From NCBI RefSeq assembly GCF_022354825.1, contig NZ_CP031168.1:5333501-5397500 (forward strand): a stretch of 64,000 nt of DNA, written 5' to 3'. The stretch is from Paenibacillus sp. H1-7 (GTDB taxonomy: Bacteria; Bacillota; Bacilli; Paenibacillales; NBRC-103111). The first letter of the stretch is position 1, and each line of letters starts with the position of its first letter. Below, piece by piece: positions 9,093 to 17,366 of the stretch. The notes beneath the pieces were generated by a model. That model saw only the letters and a program-made list of their open reading frames with translations, had not been told where the DNA came from and ran no database searches. The translations under genes and the position numbers were made by a program.

Positions 9093-11793
9093 TCAAATGA
9101 CGGTGGAAGGAAAACGCTGCCCGCTTGGCATCGACGTCTCGACTCCCGCATTCGGCTGGAGCTACATAACAGGCACGATTCGTTCGCAACAGCAAACGGC
9201 TTATCGTATCGTTGTATCCATGTCTGAGCAATGTGCTGCGAATGGAACGGGTGATCTATGGGACAGCGGCAAAACCGTTAGCCGAAACCAAGTGCATGTA
9301 TTATTTAAAGGTCCTCGTCTTCAGTCCCGCCATCGATATTATTGGAAGGTCCAGGTGTGGGATCAAGCGGACCGGATGACGGAAAGTGCTGTTTCCTGGT
9401 GGGAAATGGGACTTTTGCATCCTGAGGATTGGTCCGCCAGCTGGATAGGCGAACCCGACCAGGAGCGGAATGAGCGCTCTGCGCTTCCTATATTCCGGCA
9501 CGAATTCGCCCTCGACAAGCCTGTTGCCCGTGCACGTGCTTATGTGTGCGGATTGGGACATTTCGAGCTTCGCCTGAATGGAAGCAAGATTAGCGATAAT
9601 GTGCTGGAGCCCGGTTGGACCAACTATCGCCGGACCTGCCTTTATTGCGTTTACGATGTGACGGACCAACTGCTCCAGGGGGCTAATGCCGTCGGCCTGA
9701 TGCTCGGAAACGGATTTTATAATGTTACCGGCGGACGTTACCGCAAATTTAAAGGCTCGTTCGGCAAACCGAAGTGTCTGGTTCAGCTGGAAGTTACCTA
9801 CGCCGATGGCACAGCGATTACCATTGCCAGCAGTCCGGAATGGACGGCTGCCGCCGGGCCCATCACCTTCTCCTGCATATATGGCGGCGAGGATTACGAT
9901 GCCCGGCTCCTGCAGCCAGGCTGGGATCAACCCGGATTCGCCGATAAAGCGGGATGGAATCCCGCTGCCACAGCGGAACTGCCTTCCGGGGTGCTGAAAG
10001 CTCAGGCAACCGCTCCGTTGAAGGTGATGGGAATGTTCCGGCCGATGAACGTAACCGAGCCTGTCCCCGGCATCTATGTCGCCGATTTCGGACAAAACTT
10101 CTCCGGGTGGGTCGAGCTGACAGTTGCCGGTCCCCGTGGTGCTCTGATTACTCTCACTCCGGCAGAACTGCTGAAGGAAGACGGCACGGCAAATCAGAAG
10201 TGGACGGGATCACCGACGCAATTCCGCTACATTCTTAGCGGCGACGGCGAAGAGATATGGGCTCCCCGCTTCAGCTATACCGGCCTGAGATATGTTCAAA
10301 TCGAAGGAGCCGTTCCGGCCGATTGGGTTCAAGACAGCGCGTCCCTATCCCAAGCCGGTGTTCGGCTGCTCCGCCTCGAAGGCCAAATGATTTACCCCGA
10401 CATGCAAACTGCCGGAAGCTTCGAGTGCTCGGATCCTATGCTTAACAAGATCCACGAAATCATCAGCTGGGCTATTCTCAGCAATACGAAAAGCATATTC
10501 ACGGATTGCCCCCATCGCGAGAAGCTCGGCTGGTTGGAACAGATTCACCTGATGGGACCGTCCGTGGCTTATAATTATGATGTGCATGCGCTGCTGACCA
10601 AAACGATGGAAGACATTCGCGACGCCCAGCAGCCGAATGGAATGGTGCCTACTACCGCGCCGGAGTATGTCGTATTCTCCGAGCAATGGCGCTGCTTCCG
10701 TGATTCCGTATCATGGGGCGCCACATACGTGTTATGCGGCTGGAACCTGTACAGGATGTACGGCAATACCCGCATTTTGGCGGAGCACTATGAAGGGATG
10801 CGGGCTTATGTCGACTACGTGACGGCATGCTCCGATCAGTATATCGTCCAGAACGGTCTGGGCGATTGGTACGATGTCTGCGACGGAGATCCCGGCTTCG
10901 CACAGAACACGCCGGTCCCTCACACCGAGACGGCAATGTACTTTCATATGACGGATGTGTTTGCCCAAATTGCCGAATTGCTAGGCAACCATCATGATGC
11001 CGGGAAATATACAGAGCTTCGGGAACAAATTAAACTGGCGTTCAACCGGACTTTTTTCAATCCCGAGACAGGCGGTTATGCTACAGGCAGCCAAACATCG
11101 AATGCTATGCCCTTGGTGCTGGGGCTTGTCGACGATAGCCGCAAGGGCCCCGTTCTTCACCGTCTTATCGATGACATTCGGCGGCGCGGCTATCATACGA
11201 CGGCAGGGGATGTCGGTCACCGGTATGTCCTGCTCGCCTTAGCTCTCAACAACCGCTCGGACATCATTTATGAGATGACGCGGCAAACGGGCCACCCGAG
11301 CTACGGCTACCAGCTCGCTCATGGCGCCACGACGTTAACGGAAGCGTGGGACGGTCCCACTGTCGGCAAATCGCAAAACCATTTTATGCTGGGGCATCTG
11401 GAAGAGTGGTTATACGGAGGGTTAGCCGGTATTCGTTACCATTACGATGCAGAACTCGAGTCGTATCAGCTGGCGATACAACCGTTCGTGCCGGCGGACC
11501 TTGATGCCGTCGAGGCTGCGCTTCGATTGCCTGCCGGCAATGTCCGCGCCGAATGGCGTCGTGACTGCGGGAATCAGCTTACGATGAAGGTTAGCATTCC
11601 CGTAAACTGTGATGCGGAGGTTTACATCCCCTCTTCATCGGCGGCTGCAATTCATGAGAGCGGCATTCCTGTGAATCATTGCCCGGACACGGAGCTGGTC
11701 CGCATGGAACATGGATGCGCCGTTGTCCGTCTAGGTTCGGGACACTATGTTTTTACGAGTGTGATGCAGCCGACGGCGCCAACATATTTTTAA
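9082..11793 (+). CDS. GH78 family alpha-L-rhamnosidase
   Basis: A 903-residue GH78 enzyme with the full domain order: N-terminal beta domain (A-Y-R-I-V-V, DLWDSGKT, YYWKVQVWDQ), galactose-binding-like domain (FELRLNGSKI, LEPGWTNYRRTC), the alpha-rhamnosidase middle domain (G-MF-R-PMNV..YVADFGQNFSGWV), the (alpha/alpha)6 barrel and a C-terminal beta domain. The catalytic loop is DCPHREKLGW, a known variant of the classic DCPQRDERLGW, and the later acid Glu is in TTLTEAWDG. It removes terminal alpha-L-rhamnose, as found in rhamnogalacturonans. It overlaps the propeller gene by 11 bases. No signal peptide. The second GH78 in the window (51974-54622) is clearly divergent from it. Confidence 0.95.
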   Translation: MQIDQMTVEGKRCPLGIDVSTPAFGWSYITGTIRSQQQTAYRIVVSMSEQCAANGTGDLWDSGKTVSRNQVHVLFKGPRLQSRHRYYWKVQVWDQADRMTESAVSWWEMGLLHPEDWSASWIGEPDQERNERSALPIFRHEFALDKPVARARAYVCGLGHFELRLNGSKISDNVLEPGWTNYRRTCLYCVYDVTDQLLQGANAVGLMLGNGFYNVTGGRYRKFKGSFGKPKCLVQLEVTYADGTAITIASSPEWTAAAGPITFSCIYGGEDYDARLLQPGWDQPGFADKAGWNPAATAELPSGVLKAQATAPLKVMGMFRPMNVTEPVPGIYVADFGQNFSGWVELTVAGPRGALITLTPAELLKEDGTANQKWTGSPTQFRYILSGDGEEIWAPRFSYTGLRYVQIEGAVPADWVQDSASLSQAGVRLLRLEGQMIYPDMQTAGSFECSDPMLNKIHEIISWAILSNTKSIFTDCPHREKLGWLEQIHLMGPSVAYNYDVHALLTKTMEDIRDAQQPNGMVPTTAPEYVVFSEQWRCFRDSVSWGATYVLCGWNLYRMYGNTRILAEHYEGMRAYVDYVTACSDQYIVQNGLGDWYDVCDGDPGFAQNTPVPHTETAMYFHMTDVFAQIAELLGNHHDAGKYTELREQIKLAFNRTFFNPETGGYATGSQTSNAMPLVLGLVDDSRKGPVLHRLIDDIRRRGYHTTAGDVGHRYVLLALALNNRSDIIYEMTRQTGHPSYGYQLAHGATTLTEAWDGPTVGKSQNHFMLGHLEEWLYGGLAGIRYHYDAELESYQLAIQPFVPADLDAVEAALRLPAGNVRAEWRRDCGNQLTMKVSIPVNCDAEVYIPSSSAAAIHESGIPVNHCPDTELVRMEHGCAVVRLGSGHYVFTSVMQPTAPTYF

Positions 11794-11804
11794 TTCATGA
11801 TAAG

Positions 11805-11849
11805 TACCTTCGGGCTGTGTAAAGGCTTACGAAGGTTCTTTTATTTTTC
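11805..11849 (+). terminator. Intrinsic terminator after the GH78 gene
   Basis: ACCTTCG (11806-11812) pairs with CGAAGGT (11830-11836), followed directly by TCTTTTATTTTT. It ends the propeller-GH78 transcript and implies that the next gene has its own promoter. Confidence 0.75.
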
Positions 11850-11932
11850 GATGGAGCATGTTACTCTGGAGACGAGATGTACGCGAGCACATGGAATAAT
11901 GACTAATACCCATTATCAAAGGAGAGCTCACT

Positions 11933-12850
11933 ATGAAATATCCAGCATTAACTCAAGAGCAATTGCTGCAGAGGCTTGCGCCTCCAAAAGGAAAGGTGCG
12001 GATGGTGCTCGACACGGATACTTTCAACGAAATCGACGACCAGTTCGCTGTCATCTATGCATTGCAATCTGAGGATAAGCTTCAAGTAGAAGCGTTGTAT
12101 GCAGCTCCGTTTTATAATGAATTGTCTTCAGGACCCAGAGACGGGATGGAAAAAAGCTACCAAGAGATTCTAAAGATCCTGGAGCTTATGGACAGAGCCG
12201 GACATTATCCAGTCCACCGGGGCTCCGAGGATTATTTGTCTGACAAGGACCAGCCTCAGGAGAGTGAAGCCGCTCGAGATCTGGTGAAGCGTGCGATGGC
12301 TGCAAGTGATGATGATCCTCTCTATGTAGTCGCTATCGGAGCAATTACGAATGTAGCCTCCGCCATTCTTATGGAGCCGAAAATTATTGAAAAAATCGTC
12401 GTTGTATGGCTGGGAGGTCACGCACTTCATTGGCCGAATACCGAAGAATTTAATTTGCGGCAGGATCTGCACGCTTCGAGAATCGTATTGGACTCCGGAG
12501 TGCCGCTAGTATTGATCCCATGTATGGGGGTCACCTCACATTTGAGAACGTCCTTGTCGGAAATCCGGGATTATGTGAAGGATGCGGGAGAGATCGGAAG
12601 CTATTTGTACGAAACTTATCTAAACTGCCATAAAGATCACTACGGCTACACCCGGGTCATATGGGATATATCCACCATCGCTTATTTGAACAATGAAGCC
12701 TGGACGCCAAGCTCTATCGTCCCTAGTCCTCTGCTCTCCGAGGATTTCCGCTGGAGCTTCGATTCATCCCGGCATTTCATCCGATATGTATGGAATATTC
12801 ACCGCGATCCGATCTTTCAGGATGTATTCCGTAAGCTGTCACCGGTATGA
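11933..12850 (+). CDS. Nucleoside hydrolase (IUNH) family protein
   Basis: A 305-residue protein with the IUNH signature near the N-terminus: VLDTDTFNEIDDQFA, where the Asp cluster (residues 27-36) binds the catalytic calcium. It continues with YVVAIGAITNVASAI and VVVWLGGHALHWP, both typical. IUNH enzymes split N-glycosidic bonds of ribonucleosides. The NEID variant of the motif is common in members next to sugar genes, whose substrates are often unproven. Ribosome site AAAGGAG lies upstream. It stands alone between two terminators. Whether it acts on nucleosides or on another pentofuranoside is open. Confidence 0.88.
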   Translation: MKYPALTQEQLLQRLAPPKGKVRMVLDTDTFNEIDDQFAVIYALQSEDKLQVEALYAAPFYNELSSGPRDGMEKSYQEILKILELMDRAGHYPVHRGSEDYLSDKDQPQESEAARDLVKRAMAASDDDPLYVVAIGAITNVASAILMEPKIIEKIVVVWLGGHALHWPNTEEFNLRQDLHASRIVLDSGVPLVLIPCMGVTSHLRTSLSEIRDYVKDAGEIGSYLYETYLNCHKDHYGYTRVIWDISTIAYLNNEAWTPSSIVPSPLLSEDFRWSFDSSRHFIRYVWNIHRDPIFQDVFRKLSPV

Positions 12851-12870
12851 TATACGACTTGTTCATGTTA

Positions 12871-12912
12871 AAAAGACAGCGGGTTCATAAAGAGCCCGTT
12901 GTCTTTTTTTAT
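12871..12912 (+). terminator. Intrinsic terminator after the nucleoside hydrolase gene
   Basis: AAAGACAGCGGGTTC pairs with GAGCCCGTTGTCTTT across a short loop, with a T tract at the end (12904-12910). The stem is long and has few mismatches. In the other direction it could also serve the convergent small membrane gene. Confidence 0.88.
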
Positions 12913-12941
12913 ATGGCAAACTGTTGCAAGCCGTTCCTTAC

Positions 12942-13121
12942 TTACTCAGCCTTGTCGCCTGCCAGCTGTTCTAGGATTTTATCCAGCTTTCGGCCGATCT
13001 CCACATCGTGTTTCTTCTTCCACTTTACATATTGCAGCACATTTAGCAAAACGCCTACCAACAACAAAAACATCAATAACGAAATGAGCTGAACAAGTCC
13101 TGACATGAATGAGAATCCCAT
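12942..13121 (-). CDS. Small single-span membrane protein, unknown function
   Basis: The start is taken at the ATG at 13121 because GGAGGAATT sits directly before it; a longer reading from 13154 has no ribosome site. The 59-residue product has one hydrophobic segment (about residues 8-32, LVQLISLLMFLLLVGVLLNV) followed by a charged tail (VKWKKKHDVEIGRKLDKILEQL) that probably forms a cytoplasmic helix or short coiled coil. I do not recognise a named family. It lies convergent to the nucleoside hydrolase gene and after the phosphotransferase gene on the same strand. Confidence 0.65.
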   Translation of the reverse strand: MGFSFMSGLVQLISLLMFLLLVGVLLNVLQYVKWKKKHDVEIGRKLDKILEQLAGDKAE

Positions 13122-13193
13122 AATTCCTCCAAAAGAGTTATTAAATTTCTCCATCTGCTGAAGTTCCCCGGGAACGTATTCATTCCGTTGGGG

Positions 13194-13988
13194 TTAGAAA
13201 AATTCGTAAAGTCCTTCCGCAAAGTAGCTATATTCCTGCTCCGTTAACGACTTCTTTCCATAGCCTTCGAAGAACGCATCGATTTCCGATTGGACCTCAA
13301 ATGCGCTAGGCTTCGGTCGAATGGCCAAAGACAGGTCGTATCTCGGATCACCGTACCCTCCGCCGCTCCAGTCGATGATGCTTGTGATTTTCCCGTTATT
13401 CACCAAAACGTTATCAATAGTGAAATCTCCGTGGATTAGGGTTTGGCAAGTGGGCAGCGGCTTTTTCATCTTCAGCATTACCAGCAGCTCTGCCGTTCCA
13501 TCGACCGAATAATGAGTAAGGTTATATTCCGCCTTGCTTAACATATCCTCCAACCAAACGGAATCGCTGCTGATGAGTGCATCAGGACAAGGAGTGGAGT
13601 GAACGGTTGAGAGCACAGCTCCGAAATGATAAATGATTTCATGCTTTTTATCGGTATTCCGCTCTTTCATCAGCGTTTGCCTTAAAGTTTCCCCTTCGAA
13701 AAATGGCAGCAGCGCCCATACCTGCTTTTCATTCTTTTGCTCAGCAAACCGGTAAACCTCTGGAATTGGCAGCTCTGTGCTGCGCAAGCCGTTTAATACA
13801 TGAACTTCTTGGGATAACCAGGAGCTGTAGGGCTCGACTTTTGATCTTTTTACAACGAATCGGCCTCTTGAGCCTTCAATAATCGCTACATCCGATGTAT
13901 AGCCTTGCCTAGGAAATGTTAGGCTTGTAATAGTACCTGCGTACTCGATAATTTCGGAGGGCAGTTCATCCAGACGGATCGGATCCAC
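13194..13988 (-). CDS. APH-family phosphotransferase (aminoglycoside/choline kinase-like)
   Basis: A 264-residue protein-kinase-fold phosphotransferase. The catalytic loop is HGDFTIDNVLV (H-x-D-x4-N) and the metal-binding segment is IIDWSGGGYGDPRYDLS, both diagnostic of the APH family. The N-terminal ATP-lobe with VKRSKVE containing the Lys is also present. Chromosomal members of this family in Bacilli have many small-molecule substrates and seldom give drug resistance. No resistance claim is made. It does not seem functionally linked to the glycan genes around it. Confidence 0.85.
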   Translation of the reverse strand: MDPIRLDELPSEIIEYAGTITSLTFPRQGYTSDVAIIEGSRGRFVVKRSKVEPYSSWLSQEVHVLNGLRSTELPIPEVYRFAEQKNEKQVWALLPFFEGETLRQTLMKERNTDKKHEIIYHFGAVLSTVHSTPCPDALISSDSVWLEDMLSKAEYNLTHYSVDGTAELLVMLKMKKPLPTCQTLIHGDFTIDNVLVNNGKITSIIDWSGGGYGDPRYDLSLAIRPKPSAFEVQSEIDAFFEGYGKKSLTEQEYSYFAEGLYEFF

Positions 13989-14136
13989 AGGTCACACCTC
14001 AACAGTTATTTTCCTAATAGTAACATATTTTGAATCTATTAACTTCAATAATTGAACAAACGGACCATATCAATCTTAAATTCATATGAATATAGATAAA
14101 GTATACTCGAATTCCTAATTGAAGGAGTGATGCTCC

Positions 14137-14991
14137 ATGCGCTTGCTTGGAATAGATACCAGCAGCAGTAATACGGCCGGGGCCGCCTTCCTGCCTTCCG
14201 GCAAAACAAAAGCGGTCTGGCTATGGGATACGACGAAAATCAGCACCAACACCGGCCGTAATGAGATCATTCAATTCGCACGTAAGAAGCAGATTACTCT
14301 CATTTATCTACAGGTAATATCATCCGTTCCCAAGAATGCCTATCGTGCTTTCATCAGGTCGTCAGCTTCCTCCGGTATTCAAATCCATGCGTTGGATGGA
14401 GCGCCGGACTGGATTCTGCCCAATCAGCTCATAAGAATCAGCAGTCTGGTCAATTGGGTAAAGACCTACAACAATTCCGTCACTGTCAATGAACAGTTTG
14501 CCGGCATCCAGGTCGATATCGAGCCCTATCTGCTGCCGGAGTGGTATCAGGACCAGGAAACAGCCATAACCAATTGGCTGGAAGCCTTAACTTTGCTTGC
14601 TCAGGGTACACAAGATACCACACTAATTATTAGTTCCGCCCTCCCGTTCTGGGTGGACCAAATCATAGTCCCTGCAACACAGAGCACATTCATAGAATCC
14701 GTCTTTCAGCTGATGAATAACGTTACCCTTATGTCGTATCGCGATCAAGCTCAGGCTGTAGTGGATATCTCGGACAACAAGCTCGTTTTGGCGGACAGTC
14801 TGGGCAAAAGAGTCTTTGTCGCCCTGGAAACGAATCCGACTTCGGAGGGACTTTATTTAACCTTCTACGACGACGGACAAGCCATTATGGATAACCATAT
14901 GGCCGAGATCGACCATTTGTTAAGCATCCATCCTTCCTATGCCGGTATCGCAGTTCATGACTATAACGGCTGGCGAAATTTAAAACCATAA
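14137..14991 (+). CDS. Putative TIM-barrel protein of unknown function
   Basis: A 284-residue protein with alternating beta-alpha pattern. Landmarks are LIYLQVIS, the surface AYRAFIRSSASSGIQIHALDGAPDWIL, GIQVDIEPYLLPEW, and NVTLMSYRDQAQ. The D-I-E-P pair and the M-S-Y-R-D strand end resemble glycosidase-like TIM barrels (GH18/25-type layouts), and the DIEPYLLPEW block would put acidic residues at the barrel mouth. No signal peptide is seen. The start has GAAGGAG upstream. Function is not recognised; an amidase or glycosidase role is only a guess. Confidence 0.6.
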   Translation: MRLLGIDTSSSNTAGAAFLPSGKTKAVWLWDTTKISTNTGRNEIIQFARKKQITLIYLQVISSVPKNAYRAFIRSSASSGIQIHALDGAPDWILPNQLIRISSLVNWVKTYNNSVTVNEQFAGIQVDIEPYLLPEWYQDQETAITNWLEALTLLAQGTQDTTLIISSALPFWVDQIIVPATQSTFIESVFQLMNNVTLMSYRDQAQAVVDISDNKLVLADSLGKRVFVALETNPTSEGLYLTFYDDGQAIMDNHMAEIDHLLSIHPSYAGIAVHDYNGWRNLKP

Positions 14992-15059
14992 TGTTAGTCC
15001 ACACCCTATCAAGTTATCTCGAATAAGCTATTTATTATTGATAGTGGAGGTGAAGCGCC

Positions 15060-15242
15060 ATGTCTAAGTTTCTGAACTACCTCGGCGGCGTCATAGGTGG
15101 ATTTAGCCTCATTTATGTCCCTGTTTCGGGAATGCTCCTAAGCTTGGAACCTTTGTTTGATACGGTAGGCATCCTAGTCATGATTGTTTTCGCCGTCGCC
15201 TTAATCATCAATGGTGTGCGTTCCCTATTAAGCAAGAATTAA
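15060..15242 (+). CDS. Small two-span membrane protein, unknown function
   Basis: A 60-residue protein with two hydrophobic segments (about residues 8-28 and 34-53) joined by a short loop, ending in R-S-L-L-S-K-N. A strong ribosome site GGAGGTGAAG is seven bases from the start. It follows the TIM-barrel gene by 68 bases and is closed by a terminator, so the two may share a transcript. No family recognised. Confidence 0.6.
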   Translation: MSKFLNYLGGVIGGFSLIYVPVSGMLLSLEPLFDTVGILVMIVFAVALIINGVRSLLSKN

Positions 15243-15258
15243 TTGCATATTTCTTAAA

Positions 15259-15287
15259 TAACTCCCGGCACCGGGAGTTATTTTGTC
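15259..15287. terminator. Intrinsic terminator AACTCCCGG-CA-CCGGGAGTT
   Basis: A perfect 9-bp stem (15260-15268 with 15271-15279) and a 2-base loop, followed by ATTTTGT on the plus strand. It ends the small membrane gene and is also at the 3' end of the decayed solute-binding gene on the minus strand, which probably explains why it survived. Confidence 0.7.
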
Positions 15288-15420
15288 TGGCTCGTAATAT
15301 ATTGGCTCATCTCTTCCTGTACTTTGCGCAAAGCGGTGTTCACGTCGGTTTTCCCCCCCAACATCGTATGCTGCCGTATTCAGCCGTTTTCTTGCCTCCC
15401 CGTCGAACGGAGTAGGCTTA
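15278..15420 (-). pseudogene. Decayed C-terminal end of an ABC solute-binding protein
   Basis: Reading the minus strand upward from a stop at 15280-15278 gives a tail ending T-D-V-N-T-A-L-R-K-V-Q-E-E-M-S-Q-Y-I. This matches the C-terminus of family 1 sugar-binding lipoproteins; the intact gene at 15920 ends with the similar V-D-V-N-S-V-L-R-K-A-E-E-D. The frame is broken at a run of seven C (15353-15359); the other side of the run continues as P-F-D-G-E-A-R-K-R-L-N-T-A-A-Y-D-V, again alignable with the intact gene. No other part of the gene is left nearby. It is the remnant of a lost or deleted transporter. Confidence 0.6.
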
Positions 15421-15430
15421 TGCATCGGAG

Positions 15431-15562
15431 GGGCTGAGCGCCGAAAATCGCCTGAACGAAACAGCCCAGCGCGTAGGCTATCGCGATACGAGCTATTTTT
15501 GCTCCGCATTCAAGCAGCTGGAGGGAGTGCCTCCTCTGGAATTCAGACGATCCGGACAATAG
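15431..15562 (+). pseudogene. Remnant of an AraC-family regulator (C-terminal HTH only)
   Basis: The plus strand encodes L-N-E-T-A-Q-R-V-G-Y-R-D-T-S-Y-F-C-S-A-F-K-Q-L-E-G-style text split here as RVGYRDTSYFCSAFKQ and LEGVPPLEFRRSGQ, ending at a stop at 15560-15562. This is the second helix-turn-helix and end of an AraC/XylS DNA-binding domain. No start or N-terminal part is present; upstream it runs straight into the solute-binding remnant on the opposite strand. Together the two fragments mark a deletion scar of a former regulator-transporter region. Confidence 0.6.
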
Positions 15563-15757
15563 TCCGACATGCAGGCAGGAGATGCTTACATCCCCTGCTT
15601 CTCTCCATTTAAAGCGGAATCCAACTGACCTGAAGGTGAAGACTTTAGTTCCTTTTCCCTCCCAGCCATTTATCCATACCAAAAACAGACATAGTTTTAA
15701 ACTAAAACTAATTATGTATTTTAGTTAATTTTAGTTTTAATTTAATAAATTTAACGT
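15563..15757. promoter_or_regulatory. Non-coding stretch with AT-rich ACTAAA/TTTAGT repeats
   Basis: No gene is seen at 15563-15690. At 15691-15742 the sequence is very AT-rich and contains TAGTTTT-N5-AAAACTA as an inverted repeat plus three further TTTTAGTT-like copies. It lies just before the promoter of the binding protein gene at 15920. The same ACTAAA/TTTAGT half-sites occur in front of the LacI regulator gene at 31540-31627, so LacI-type binding is possible (inference). Confidence 0.4.
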
Positions 15758-15787
15758 TTGACAACAAATTCATCGTGGTGTTATCAT
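15758..15787 (+). promoter_or_regulatory. SigA-type promoter of the lone binding protein gene
   Basis: A perfect -35 TTGACA (15758-15763) and -10 TATCAT (15782-15787) with an 18-base spacer. Transcription would start near 15794, giving a leader of about 125 bases before the ATG at 15920. Confidence 0.65.
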
Positions 15788-15801
15788 AAAATCAACACAA
15801 A

Positions 15802-15815
15802 TAATAGCGCTTACA
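15802..15815 (+). promoter_or_regulatory. Candidate CcpA cre site
   Basis: TAATAGCGCTTACA matches the Firmicute cre consensus TGWAANCGNTNWCA at 12 of 14 positions with the central CG-N-T kept. It lies just downstream of the expected transcription start, a usual place for carbon catabolite repression. Confidence 0.45.
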
Positions 15816-15919
15816 AATAATCATTTCCTAATTCTTATTTCTGGATTGGTATAAATTTTACTAAATATTTTACATATTTCATCAAGCTTATGTAGGAATA
15901 AATCCAGGGGGGACGTTGT

Positions 15920-17281
15920 ATGGCGAAAAGGAGAAAAGGAAACACCACAACGATTTTGTTATCATCCGTATTACTTATTACCTCCATCAGTGGCTGCAGC
16001 ACTGCGGGAACCAAGGAAGACACCACAGGGAAGGGAGACACCCAGAACACACCTGCGCCAACTCCGGCATCGATCAACAAACCGGTCGAGCTCACCGTGT
16101 ACTCCGCTCCCGGAGATTCGGAAGAGTCATGGAACGAAAGATTCGGCGATCCTATTCGCAAGAAATATCCCAATATCTCATTCAAGTTTATCAATCCCAG
16201 AAATAACGATGCGCAGAAGCTTCAAAATTTGCTAGTTGCCGGCACTACGATAGATATTTATTACGAGTCGATCGGCGGATTTTTCGTCAATGTGCCTCAA
16301 TACAATCTGCAGCAGGATTTATCTCCACTTATTAAAAAATACAATGTAGATTTGAACGCATTCGAGCCTACATTAATCGATGCCATGAAGACGAATTCCA
16401 GCGGACAAATCTGGGGACTTCCCGTCAATAATAACAATATGGTCATGTACTACAATAAAGATATTTTCGATCGTTTCGGTGTGCCTTATCCTAAGGACGG
16501 CATGACATGGGACGAAGCCATAGACATGTCGCAGCAATTTAATAAGTCGGTAGAAGGGAGTAAATACGCCGGATTGGCGGTATCTCCAAACCATATACTG
16601 CGGATGAACCAATTCTCACTGCCGCTCGTTGACTCCAAGACTACTAAGACGACATTTGCTGATGAAAAGTGGAAAACGCTGCTTCAGACGATGTTCGTAC
16701 GTCCTGCTGCGAGCGAAGGCTATAAGGATAAAATCCGCAGCTTAAGCAATAAGCTGCCGTACGCGACGGAGTTCACCCGAACGCAGGACTTGGCGATGTA
16801 TGTACATCAATCCAATCTGCCTTTTATCGATTCTACCTACAAAACAACGAACTTTAATATCGTCTCGCTTCCGACATTCAAAGACATGCCGGGTATAGGA
16901 TCGCAGGCGTATCCTACGTTCTTTACAGTACCCGCCAACAGCCAGTTCAAAGAAGAAGCATTCCAGGCCATTCAATATTTGGTCTCCGGCGAGTACCAAA
17001 TGGCCTATTCGAAGAAAGGCGTCATGCCGGTATTAAAGGACGATAGTTACAAAAAAGTGTTCGCAACGGAGACGGAGTACAAAGATGTTAATTTCAGCGC
17101 AGTGTTCCGGAACCAATTCGCTCCGATTCCTAGTAAAACCGCTTATGATGGGCTGGCCGAAGGAGCGCTGACCTCTCAATTCATTGACTTGTCTTTGGGT
17201 AATGTAGACGTCAATTCGGTGTTAAGAAAAGCGGAGGAAGACGGCAATCTGAAAATAGAGTCCGAGAAGCTGAAAAAATAG
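15920..17281 (+). CDS. ABC transporter sugar-binding lipoprotein (family 1), without permeases
   Basis: A 453-residue extracellular solute-binding protein. It has a lipoprotein signal with lipobox I-S-G-C (Cys26), a low-complexity linker rich in Thr, Pro and Ala, then the family 1 periplasmic-binding fold (K-P-V-E-L-T-V-Y-S; I-W-G-L-P-V-N-N-N-N-M-V-M-Y-Y-N-K-D-I-F). It would capture an oligosaccharide at the cell surface. Unusually, no permease gene is next to it: it is alone between the pseudogene strip and a terminator. It may feed the permeases at 29379-31219 or others outside the window. AGGGGGGA precedes the start. Promoter and cre site are listed separately. Confidence 0.9.
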   Translation: MAKRRKGNTTTILLSSVLLITSISGCSTAGTKEDTTGKGDTQNTPAPTPASINKPVELTVYSAPGDSEESWNERFGDPIRKKYPNISFKFINPRNNDAQKLQNLLVAGTTIDIYYESIGGFFVNVPQYNLQQDLSPLIKKYNVDLNAFEPTLIDAMKTNSSGQIWGLPVNNNNMVMYYNKDIFDRFGVPYPKDGMTWDEAIDMSQQFNKSVEGSKYAGLAVSPNHILRMNQFSLPLVDSKTTKTTFADEKWKTLLQTMFVRPAASEGYKDKIRSLSNKLPYATEFTRTQDLAMYVHQSNLPFIDSTYKTTNFNIVSLPTFKDMPGIGSQAYPTFFTVPANSQFKEEAFQAIQYLVSGEYQMAYSKKGVMPVLKDDSYKKVFATETEYKDVNFSAVFRNQFAPIPSKTAYDGLAEGALTSQFIDLSLGNVDVNSVLRKAEEDGNLKIESEKLKK

Positions 17282-17332
17282 AAAAACAAGCAGTCTAAGA
17301 CCCGATTTGGCGTCTTCGGCTGCTTGTTTTTG
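17282..17332. terminator. Bidirectional intrinsic terminator
   Basis: AAAACAAGCAG (17283-17293) pairs with CTGCTTGTTTT (17320-17330), with an inner AAGAC/GTCTT stem. T tracts occur on both strands, so it can end the plus-strand binding protein gene and the long minus-strand operon that finishes at 17367. Confidence 0.85.
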
Positions 17333-17366
17333 TAAACATCGCCTATTCTCTATTCAATGAGCATGC

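Noticed and set aside
13194..13988. Aminoglycoside resistance gene
   Set aside because: APH fold only; chromosomal members in Bacilli mostly have other substrates and nothing points to a drug target.
15228..15682. Two ~95-codon minus-strand frames as small genes
   Set aside because: They cover the frame-shifted solute-binding remnant and the antisense of the AraC remnant, without ribosome sites.
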